Assembly (NCBI GenBank): GCA_009787945.1
Contig: WQSI01000108.1
Location: forward strand, 1-5,722
Origin: Defluviitaleaceae bacterium
GTDB taxonomy: Bacteria > Bacillota > Clostridia > Lachnospirales > WRAX01
Direction: 5' to 3'
Length of the DNA: 5,722 bases
The position numbers and the translations under genes were made by a program. Shown in pieces: positions 1-5,056 of the stretch (position 1 is the first letter of the stretch; every line of letters starts with the position of its first letter). The notes beneath the pieces are model-generated. The model was not told where the DNA came from. It searched no databases and worked only from the letters and a program-made list of their open reading frames with translations.

Positions 1-30
1 CGCGCCCGTTATCCGACAAACGTAATGTTA

Positions 31-100
31 ATGTGGGGTACGTTTGCCCGACAGCGGGCGCGCAATGCGCGCCCCTACCAGTTCGTGTTGATGCCGCCCG
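31..100 (+). repeat. Palindromic intergenic repeat, copy 1 (upstream of the hydratase gene)
   Basis: This 70-nt stretch aligns without gaps to 1181-1250, with 55 of 70 positions identical by eye. Its core is a 19-nt palindrome at 56-74 (GGGCGCGCA, A, TGCGCGCCC) followed by CCTACC. The copy at 1206-1224 differs only at the paired positions 61 and 69, where C:G becomes G:C, so the stem is kept by a compensatory change. The first ~20 bases of the window (CGCGCCCGTT...) look like the end of another unit, similar to 1266-1275. A weak promoter-like pair, TTGATG at 88-93 and TATGAT at 113-118 (19-nt spacer), overlaps its end. Confidence 0.8.
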
Positions 101-140
101 CTATGGTCGGATTATGATTATACAACAAGGAGGAAATTAT

Positions 141-560
141 ATGAACGGATTAACAATGGAGCAAATTAGCGTGGGGCAGTCTGCCAGCTTCACAAAAACC
201 ATCACCGAAACAGATGTTTACATGTTCGCGGGTATAACGGGAGATTTAAACCCAGCCCACCTAAACGAAGAATATGCCAAAAACACCATGTTTAAAGGGC
301 GCATCGCCCACGGTATGCTTGGCGCAGGGCTAATTTCTGCGGTTTTGGGCATGTATCTGCCAGGGCCAGGCACAATTTACATGAAACAAGAGCTGAAATT
401 CCTTGCTCCTGTGCGGTTTAACGACACAATCACTGCCACCTGCACCGTTAAGGAGAAAATTGAGGATAAGGGCAGGCTGGTAATTGACTGCGTAGTAACA
501 AACCAAGAAGGCACGCAGGTTATTGCTGGCGAAGCCCTTGTTATGCCGCCAAAATCATAA
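141..560 (+). CDS. MaoC/PhaJ-type (R)-specific enoyl-CoA hydratase
   Basis: A 139-residue single hot-dog-fold protein of the MaoC dehydratase family, about the usual length for PhaJ-type enzymes. They hydrate trans-2-enoyl-CoA to (R)-3-hydroxyacyl-CoA in the cytoplasm. The hydratase-2 signature runs from about residue 27 to 61: FAGITGD, then NPAH, then GRIAHGML. Asp35 and His40 have the same five-residue spacing as the PhaJ catalytic Asp31/His36. The ATG at 141 is chosen over an in-frame ATG at 33 because AAGGAGG at 127-133 lies 7 nt before it and the earlier codons fall in the palindromic repeat. It overlaps tetR by one base (TAATG), implying co-transcription. The family call is firm. The substrate is unknown: fatty-acid, polyhydroxyalkanoate or other acyl-CoA pathways are all possible, and no PHA synthase is visible here. 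Confidence 0.9.
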   Translation: MNGLTMEQISVGQSASFTKTITETDVYMFAGITGDLNPAHLNEEYAKNTMFKGRIAHGMLGAGLISAVLGMYLPGPGTIYMKQELKFLAPVRFNDTITATCTVKEKIEDKGRLVIDCVVTNQEGTQVIAGEALVMPPKS

Positions 561-1186
561 TGGAAAAGGCAGAAAACCTTTTAAAAGCTCCGCCCACAAC
601 AAGGCTGCGGGAGGCAACTCTCGAACGGCTTTGTTTTGCGGCGGAGCAGGTTTTTATGGAGAAAAACTACTACAACACAAGCATCAACGACATTGTAACC
701 GCCGCCCAGGTGTCCATAGGAACATTTTACAATTATTTTCCCGATAAAATAAGCATGTATAAGTATATTGTTTTGAAGCATGGGCAGCAGATACGCCGTT
801 TTATTGCAAAGGGTTTGTCGGAGCGGAAGCTGCTTAATAGGCAGGAAATGGAGCGGGAGGGCATCAAGCTTTATTTGGATTATTGCGTGGAAAACCCCCA
901 TGTTATCAAAATTATATGGCAATCCCATTTTGTTGCGCCAGAGCTGTTTATCGCCTATTATGACAATTTTGGGAAGCAATACGAAAAACAGCTGCAAACA
1001 GCCGTTGACGCGGGAGAAATGCACCCTGCTGATTTGGAGATTGTCAGCTATATTTTGATGGGTACATCAAATTTTTTGGCCATTAAATATGTGGAATTTG
1101 GGGATGTTGACAGCCTTACGGATAAGCGGCTTTATGATATTGTGGATGAGGTTATGGCGATTCTTAGGCGGGGGATGTTTTTGTAG
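560..1186 (+). CDS. TetR/AcrR family transcriptional regulator
   Basis: A 208-residue protein of typical TetR length. The N-terminal DNA-binding domain covers about residues 17-63: an opening helix (REATLERLCFAAEQVF), a phenylalanine/tyrosine turn, then the HTH SINDIVTAAQVSIGTFYNYF followed by P-D-K, the classic TetR ending. The C-terminal two-thirds is helical and divergent, as expected for a ligand-binding and dimerisation domain, so the ligand cannot be read. The ATG overlaps the hydratase stop, so the two genes are translationally coupled. By analogy with fatty-acid TetR regulators, it may sense an acyl-CoA and control this operon or nearby acyl-CoA genes; that is inference. The TAG stop lies where the downstream repeat begins (from ~1181), so the repeat supplies the final codon. 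Confidence 0.92.
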   Translation: MEKAENLLKAPPTTRLREATLERLCFAAEQVFMEKNYYNTSINDIVTAAQVSIGTFYNYFPDKISMYKYIVLKHGQQIRRFIAKGLSERKLLNRQEMEREGIKLYLDYCVENPHVIKIIWQSHFVAPELFIAYYDNFGKQYEKQLQTAVDAGEMHPADLEIVSYILMGTSNFLAIKYVEFGDVDSLTDKRLYDIVDEVMAILRRGMFL

Positions 1187-1250
1187 GGTGCGTTTGTCGG
1201 ACAGCGGGCGGGCAATGCCCGCCCCTACCAGGTTACGTTGACACCATCCG
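1181..1250 (+). repeat. Palindromic intergenic repeat, copy 2 (downstream of tetR)
   Basis: This is the direct repeat of 31-100 at an exact offset of 1150 nt. The palindrome is at 1206-1224 (GGGCGGGCA, A, TGCCCGCCC), again followed by CCTACC. Positions 1201-1230 match the first copy at 28 of 30 bases, and both differences are the paired stem bases. With copy 1 it brackets the hydratase-tetR pair. The TTGACA at 1238-1243 corresponds to TTGATG in copy 1. Confidence 0.8.
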
Positions 1251-1266
1251 TAGGGGCGCATATTAT
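1238..1266 (+). promoter_or_regulatory. Promoter-like element inside the repeat block
   Basis: TTGACA (1238-1243) is separated by exactly 17 nt from TATTAT (1261-1266). That is a perfect -35, a five-of-six -10 and ideal spacing. It points right, towards the terminator at 1300-1330, so any product would be only about 55-60 nt long and contain no gene. The -10 lies inside a palindrome, which could hinder use. It may be coincidental sequence within the repeat. Confidence 0.4.
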
Positions 1267-1272
1267 GCGCCC
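1252..1272. repeat. Palindromic repeat unit, inverted relative to its neighbours
   Basis: The perfect palindrome GGGCGCATA, T, TATGCGCCC (1254-1272) is preceded by TA-GG at 1251-1254. The GTAGGGGCGC edge is the reverse complement of the GCGCCCCTAC edge of the units at 56-79 and 1206-1229, so this is the same family in the opposite orientation. Confidence 0.7.
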
Positions 1273-1297
1273 GTTGTCCACCCGTACACAACAAAAA

Positions 1298-1330
1298 GCA
1301 GGGATGGACAATGTCCGCCCCTACTTTTTT
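1298..1330. terminator. Bidirectional intrinsic terminator between converging genes
   Basis: The stem arms AGGGATGGAC (1300-1309) and GTCCGCCCCT (1313-1322) flank an AAT loop. Eight pairs are Watson-Crick, with one G-T wobble and one mismatch. On the plus strand six T's follow (1325-1330). On the minus strand five T's follow (complement of 1293-1297). It therefore fits termination of both tetR (plus) and the XRE operon (minus, stop at 1343). The right arm carries the GCCCCTAC edge of the nearby palindromic repeats, so the terminator appears to be a member of that family. Confidence 0.7.
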
Positions 1331-1342
1331 GAGGTAGTATTA

Positions 1343-2263
1343 TTAGATGCGTTCGTCCAGCCCTTCAAAAAGGCTATCGGCACTTACGTTTAGCGCAGTG
1401 GAGATTTTATGCATTTCATACCCCCCAAAGCTTTTGACACGCAAGCCATTTTCAACACATGATATAAATGAGAGGCTGAAACCTGTTGCTTCTGCAAGTT
1501 CTCTCATGGACATGCCGATTTCGTTACGTTTTTTGCGAATGTTCCCACCAACGATTTTGTTTCCTTGGTTTCTGCCCATTTTAATGCCTTCAAAAAAGCT
1601 GTACTCGCTGGCATCGTCTTTAAGCATACGGAAAACTTCATCTTCACCCAGTTCTTTTAGGCGGTAGAAGCCACGGCTGATAAGGTCGTCATCTTGATAA
1701 AACAAACCTTTTCGGACATGTAGGGCTGCTTGATGGGTTTGCAAATTCAAAGCAACGCTTATCTTCATGGCTTCATCAAAATACTCATTAAAGGTAGCTT
1801 CTAGCTGTTCTGACGGCACAAGGTCGTCGGTGTCAAAATACTTAGCTCTTAAAAAGCGACTTGAAGCGTTCATGTAGATAGCTAATTTGGTATTCTCGTA
1901 TCGTTCTTCATAGGAATAGCTCTCAAGCTTTGTCAAAAGTTTTTGTGAAAGCTCATAGACTTCGTTGTATGTACCTACACAATCAATAACAATGGCTAAA
2001 GTTTTAATGTCGTTAATATCCCATTTACTCTCATCTTTTAACAAGTTTCGTAGTATTGGGTCAGCAAGGTCACAACTAACATCGAAATCATTGTTATTTG
2101 ATTCAGAAAGCCAAATTTCAACAATTTGCAATGCATTTTTAACCTGGGTATCATCGCCATTTAATTGGATATAAGACAAAAGTTTTCCTCTTACAATCTC
2201 AATTTGGGCGATATTATCATTGTTGAGAGCAAAAAGCTCGTTAAGTAAAATGGTCTTTTGCAC
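1343..2263 (-). CDS. XRE-family regulator with a C-terminal helix-turn-helix and long helical N-terminal domain
   Basis: A 306-residue protein. A Cro/C1-type HTH occupies about residues 239-300: IRKKRNEIGMSMRELAEATG, then FSLSFISCVENG as the recognition-helix region, then the usual HKISTALNVSADSLFEG tail. Residues 1-230 look almost entirely alpha-helical and acidic, with no catalytic motif or membrane segment. They could form TPR-like repeats, but no repeat is clear by eye. Most XRE regulators with a helical sensor (Rgg, PlcR, ComR) have the HTH first, so this order is unusual. The GTG start is supported by GGGGGA at 2271-2276, 7 nt upstream. The peptide gene lies in the same frame, separated by two stops (TAA and TAG), so these are distinct cistrons. 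The region looks more AT-rich than the hydratase or ketosynthase genes. The DNA-binding role is secure; the ligand and targets are unknown. Confidence 0.85.
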   Translation of the reverse strand: MQKTILLNELFALNNDNIAQIEIVRGKLLSYIQLNGDDTQVKNALQIVEIWLSESNNNDFDVSCDLADPILRNLLKDESKWDINDIKTLAIVIDCVGTYNEVYELSQKLLTKLESYSYEERYENTKLAIYMNASSRFLRAKYFDTDDLVPSEQLEATFNEYFDEAMKISVALNLQTHQAALHVRKGLFYQDDDLISRGFYRLKELGEDEVFRMLKDDASEYSFFEGIKMGRNQGNKIVGGNIRKKRNEIGMSMRELAEATGFSLSFISCVENGLRVKSFGGYEMHKISTALNVSADSLFEGLDERI

Positions 2264-2281
2264 CTAACACTCCCCCGTCGG

Positions 2282-2368
2282 TTAGCAGCCAACTTTCCAT
2301 GTAAGCGGGCCGATAATCCAATCATATTTGTCGCATAATTGGGAAGCGACATACAGAAAATATAACAT
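2282..2368 (-). CDS. 28-residue peptide gene leading the XRE operon
   Basis: A 28-codon ORF with an ATG at 2368 and a TAA at 2282. It begins MLYFLYVASQL and ends GPLTWKVGC. The peptide is rich in hydrophobic and aromatic residues, has two cysteines (12 and 28), and has two Asp and two Lys, so it is near neutral. It has no typical signal peptide. Two things make it credible despite its size: GGGAGG at 2376-2381 sits 7 nt before the ATG, and a strong promoter starts transcription only about 30 nt upstream. The promoter lies inside the longer in-frame extension (from 2470), which excludes that longer start. The XRE start codon follows 18 nt after the stop. It could be a signalling peptide sensed by the regulator, a leader peptide coupling translation, or a small toxin-like peptide. 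I do not recognise its family. Confidence 0.55.
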   Translation of the reverse strand: MLYFLYVASQLCDKYDWIIGPLTWKVGC

Positions 2369-2375
2369 ACTTTTT

Positions 2376-2381
2376 CCTCCC
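2376..2381 (-). promoter_or_regulatory. Ribosome binding site of the 28-residue peptide gene
   Basis: GGGAGG on the minus strand with a 7-nt A-rich spacer to the ATG at 2368. It is at least as strong as the ribosome binding site of the XRE gene itself and is the main reason to accept the micro-ORF. Confidence 0.65.
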
Positions 2382-2405
2382 GCACAATACTTATTATGTT
2401 TTTTA

Positions 2406-2434
2406 ATATTAGCAAATTTCGACAAAGTTGTCAA
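2406..2434 (-). promoter_or_regulatory. Sigma-A promoter of the peptide-XRE operon
   Basis: On the minus strand, TTGACA (2434-2429) and TAATAT (2411-2406) are separated by 17 nt. The -35 is perfect and the -10 matches four of six consensus bases. Transcription would begin near 2399, giving a leader of about 30 nt before the peptide ATG. No other convincing promoter was seen between the protease and the peptide gene. Confidence 0.7.
2419..2434. promoter_or_regulatory. Operator-like inverted repeat over the -35 box
   Basis: GACAA-AG-TTGTC at 2421-2432 is a perfect 5-bp inverted repeat with a 2-nt centre. One more T:A pair (2419/2434) lies beyond a mismatch. It covers most of the -35 hexamer and the adjacent spacer, where a bound repressor would block RNA polymerase. 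Autoregulation by the XRE protein is the simplest inference. Confidence 0.4.
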
Positions 2435-2541
2435 TAGTTTTTTTATTGTTTTAATAACATTATTTTTCACAAGCTACAAAAGCCAGTAATTTAAAGGTTT
2501 TTTCAAAAAATTTAAAAATATTTTGACAAACCCTCCAAGCC

Positions 2542-2667
2542 CGTCATCCCGCCCCCAAGCAACGTCATCCCGCGCTTGACGCGGGAACCCACCAGCACTA
2601 ACCAGCCCCTACTATATTGGGCTAGGAATGACATATGGGATTGCGGGTCAAGCCCGCAATGACGACC
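2542..2667. repeat. REP-like palindromic element cluster (inverted pair plus partial copy)
   Basis: Two related hairpin units sit in inverted orientation. Unit A, at 2563-2591, contains TCCCGCG-CTTGA-CGCGGGA (2568-2586). Unit B, at 2633-2664, contains ATTGCGGG-TCAAG-CCCGCAAT (2640-2660). Read in the same direction, both begin CGTCAT and contain CTTGAC. A partial third copy, CGTCATCCCGCC, is at 2542-2553. Between A and B is a weaker stem, AGCCC/GGGCT. The CGTCAT...CGCGGGAA type is a widespread bacterial intergenic repeat. It lies just after the protease stop and may act as its transcript end or as an mRNA-stabilising structure. Confidence 0.75.
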
Positions 2668-2674
2668 AGGAGGT

Positions 2675-3835
2675 TTACATGTTTTTTGCAACCTCAAACA
2701 TTCTATTTATATTCAAAATACCTTCTGTCACCATCTTCCCTGTCAAGCTTGGATGCTTTACCGCGCTGGATAAAATGGCGTTTTTTATATCCAAAGCAGA
2801 CATGTCTGGCATATGTGATTTTAGCAATGCCGCCGCGCCAGCCACATGGGGCGCAGACATGGAAGTGCCGTTTTGCACGCTGTACCCATCACGTAATCCC
2901 AAACTTAAAATATTTGTTCCAGGGGCGGCTATATGGACGGTTTTTGCTCCGTAGTTTGAAAAGGCGGCAAGCTCGTCATCAGGGGTTGATGCGGCAACGG
3001 ATATGATGTTTTTGCTGTCATAAGATGCGGGATATGTAGGGTCTGCGTCATTATCTATCCCATCATTTCCAGCGGAAGCTATAAACAGCCCGTTATAATT
3101 GTCGATGGCAAATTTTAAGGACTGAGAAAAAGTGCGCTTCCCCCAGCTGGCGTTAATTATGGGTATCTCAAACACATTAGCAAAGTCGATAGCCGCAATG
3201 GCGGAAGCAATGTTAAACCCAAACCTCATAGATACAACCCGCACCGACCAGGCTTCCCCCGTAATGCCAAGGGAATTATTTCCAACAGCTCCTATTGTGC
3301 CCGCAACATGAGTTCCATGACCATTTATGTCCATAGAATCGCGGCTGTTGTCAGCAAAATTCCATCCATCCAAAATTTGCCCGCCTATAGATGACCACAT
3401 ATTAGCCTTTATGTCTGGGTGATTGTGGTCTATTCCGCTGTCTATTATGCCCACGGAAACATTTGCGCTTCCTTTGCTATAATCCCATGCCAGTGGCGCG
3501 CCTATCTTTTTAAGACCCCAAAGTTGGTCAAAAAGCGGGTCGTTAGGGATTATATGGGAATCTTCTAAAAAGTCAGGCTCGGCATATTCAACATAGGGGT
3601 TTTTCGATAATTTTTCTATGGCTTCCATAACAGCGAACCTGCTGTTTTCCTTCAAAGTAAGCTGCGATAAAATAACACCTCCTTTACACCTATAGACAAC
3701 TTCAATTTTTTCATATGGTATCTCCCCCAAAATTCGGCTTGTTTCGTAGGCGGTGGCATTTGCAAAATCAAAATCCTTTTTAAAAGTCACAATCACTTTT
3801 CCCGCTCGGCAGTCATGGTCATTACGCATAGGCAT
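2675..3835 (-). CDS. Subtilisin-like S8 serine peptidase with prodomain and no signal peptide
   Basis: A 386-residue protein. Residues ~12-90 resemble an I9/fervidolysin-type prodomain that folds and inhibits the enzyme, starting GKVIVTFKK and ending NPYVEYAEPDF. The catalytic domain follows to about 360. The complete triad is visible: Asp132 in VGIIDSGID, His173 in GHGTHVAGT and Ser325 in GTSMSAPHVAGAA. The oxyanion-hole Asn257 lies in ASAGNDG. It should therefore be active. There is no N-terminal hydrophobic segment, and upstream in-frame codons reach a TAA without an ATG, GTG or TTG, so it is either cytoplasmic or exported non-classically. The start could be residue 1 or Met3; AGGA at 3841-3844 is 5 nt before the first. 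Only a weak -10 (TATACT, complement of 3865-3870) is seen upstream. Family assignment is firm, substrate unknown. Confidence 0.93.
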   Translation of the reverse strand: MPMRNDHDCRAGKVIVTFKKDFDFANATAYETSRILGEIPYEKIEVVYRCKGGVILSQLTLKENSRFAVMEAIEKLSKNPYVEYAEPDFLEDSHIIPNDPLFDQLWGLKKIGAPLAWDYSKGSANVSVGIIDSGIDHNHPDIKANMWSSIGGQILDGWNFADNSRDSMDINGHGTHVAGTIGAVGNNSLGITGEAWSVRVVSMRFGFNIASAIAAIDFANVFEIPIINASWGKRTFSQSLKFAIDNYNGLFIASAGNDGIDNDADPTYPASYDSKNIISVAASTPDDELAAFSNYGAKTVHIAAPGTNILSLGLRDGYSVQNGTSMSAPHVAGAAALLKSHMPDMSALDIKNAILSSAVKHPSLTGKMVTEGILNINRMFEVAKNM

Positions 3836-3954
3836 TGCCTTCCTCGCTAAATATTTAATAATTAAGTATATGATTACATTTGCTAATTTTTACCGAATAT
3901 AGATTACTTTGTTGCGCAGTGCATATTTACCTTGATGTATCCATAAAATAAAGC

Positions 3955-3983
3955 TTGACGAAGTTTGGAATTTATTGTATAAT
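3955..3983 (+). promoter_or_regulatory. Sigma-A promoter of the ketosynthase-livH operon
   Basis: TTGACG (3955-3960), a 17-nt spacer, and a perfect TATAAT (3978-3983). Transcription would start near 3990, leaving a leader of about 45 nt. This is the clearest promoter in the window and marks the start of the plus-strand operon in the 200-nt divergent gap after the protease gene. Confidence 0.8.
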
Positions 3984-4024
3984 ATATATGATGAAAATCT
4001 GAATGAACCTTCATATTTTGAGAA

Positions 4025-4030
4025 GAGGTG
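4025..4030 (+). promoter_or_regulatory. Ribosome binding site that decides the ketosynthase start
   Basis: GAGGTG lies 6 nt before TTG 4037. The alternative in-frame GTG at 4028 overlaps this site and has no good ribosome binding site of its own, so TTG 4037 is preferred. Confidence 0.6.
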
Positions 4031-4036
4031 ACATAT

Positions 4037-5056
4037 TTGGAAAAACATGTGGGAATTGCGGGGGTTGGTACATATATACCCCAGACATTTATGACGGCAA
4101 AGGAAATTTCTGATGCCACCAAAGGCATATGGAGCGAGGATGCCGTTATAAACAAGCTTGGTATTGTTAAAAAGCCTGTGACAGATACCGTTGGCACGCA
4201 GGAAATGGGATATTTGGCGGCAAAGGCTTGCATGGAAAACGCAGGGATTTGCCCGACGGAAATTGATGTGATTTTGTGCATGGGGGAAGAGTATAAAGAA
4301 TATCCTTTAACCACTTCTGCCCTATATGTTCAAGACAGACTTGGGGCGGTTAACGCCTGGGGGATTGATGTTCAGAACCGTTGTTGCACCGCCGTTTCTG
4401 CCATTAAAATGGCGAAAGATATGTTGATGGCAGATGAGGATATAGACACAATCCTTATTGCGGGGGGTTACCGAAACGGGGATTTTATTGACTATACTGA
4501 CAGTAATGTTTCTTTTATGTTTAACCTATCGGCAGGAGGCGGGGCGATATTGCTGCGCAAAAACCTCGGGAAAAATTTGGTGCTTGGAAGCCATATAATT
4601 GCAGATGCAAGCCTTAACCGCACGGCAGGAGTGGAAATTGGCGGGCAGGCAAACCCCATAAATGCCGAAAATTTTCAAGAGGCGCAGAAGTCACTTAGGC
4701 TGATGGATGCGGAAACCATGAAAAGCCGCCTAAACGCCGTTTCTATGGATAATTGGCACGCCTGCATTAACCGCGCTTTTGAGAAGTCAGGGTTGCCGCG
4801 GTCTGCTATGGACTATCTGGCTATTTTGCACATTAAGCCCAGCGGACACCGCGGGATGTTAGCAGATTTGGGCTTGACGGAAGAGCAATCTATATATTTA
4901 CAAGATTATGGGCATATTGGGCAGGTTGACCAAATTTTATCTCTGGAACTGGCTTTAAAACAGGGCAAAGTTAAAGATGGCTCTGTTGTGTGCATGTTGT
5001 CAGCAGGGATTGGCTACGTATGGGCGGCTTCCGTCATACAGTGGGGAGGGATGTAA
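4037..5056 (+). CDS. Divergent FabH/KASIII-like beta-ketoacyl synthase family protein
   Basis: A 339-residue thiolase-fold protein (TTG start; 342 residues from GTG 4028), the usual length for FabH-type enzymes. These condense acyl-CoA with malonyl-ACP or transfer acyl groups in the cytoplasm. The N-terminus has the typical GIAGVGTYIP. The nucleophile is probably Cys116 in DVQNRCC, which aligns with Cys112 of E. coli FabH. His265 in LHIKPSGH aligns with the HQAN histidine. The position of the FabH catalytic Asn274 (GN-TSAAS) is a histidine, His293 (YGHIGQVDQ), with equal length to the next conserved DG. The ending GIGYVWAASVIQW matches the family's GxGxTWGSxL tail. A normal decarboxylating condensation is therefore doubtful; acyltransfer or a different condensation is possible. 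The livH start abuts the stop, so both are in one operon. Fold certain, reaction uncertain. Confidence 0.85.
   Translation: MEKHVGIAGVGTYIPQTFMTAKEISDATKGIWSEDAVINKLGIVKKPVTDTVGTQEMGYLAAKACMENAGICPTEIDVILCMGEEYKEYPLTTSALYVQDRLGAVNAWGIDVQNRCCTAVSAIKMAKDMLMADEDIDTILIAGGYRNGDFIDYTDSNVSFMFNLSAGGGAILLRKNLGKNLVLGSHIIADASLNRTAGVEIGGQANPINAENFQEAQKSLRLMDAETMKSRLNAVSMDNWHACINRAFEKSGLPRSAMDYLAILHIKPSGHRGMLADLGLTEEQSIYLQDYGHIGQVDQILSLELALKQGKVKDGSVVCMLSAGIGYVWAASVIQWGGM

Noticed and set aside
33..140. N-terminal extension of the hydratase from the ATG at 33
   Set aside because: It encodes the palindromic repeat, and the strong ribosome binding site at 127-133 places the start at 141.
581..1024. Minus-strand 147-codon ORF opposite tetR
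   Set aside because: It is entirely antisense to a clear TetR gene, with no ribosome binding site or recognisable motif.
1..1330. CRISPR array suggested by repeated GC-rich palindromes
   Set aside because: The units vary in sequence and orientation, spacing is irregular, there are no uniform spacers and no cas genes.
2191..2415. Minus-strand 74-codon ORF overlapping the micro-ORF and the XRE start
   Set aside because: It runs through the promoter and into the XRE coding region in another frame, has no ribosome binding site before its ATG and has no recognisable features.
2282..2470. Longer 62-residue version of the peptide gene starting at 2470
   Set aside because: The -35 and -10 boxes lie inside it, so the transcript would start after its ATG. 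The internal ATG at 2368 has the ribosome binding site.
2512..2697. Minus-strand 61-codon ORF containing RHCGLDPQS and SRVKRGMT
   Set aside because: These peptides are the familiar translation of CGTCAT-type REP repeats. The frame lies over the repeat cluster and has no ribosome binding site.
2679..2954. Plus-strand ORF with AGGAGG at 2668-2673 only 5 nt before an ATG
   Set aside because: Despite the attractive start, it is antisense to the conserved protease active-site region (GTSMSAPHVAGAA), and its protein shows no family features. The AGGAGG comes from the edge of the REP block.
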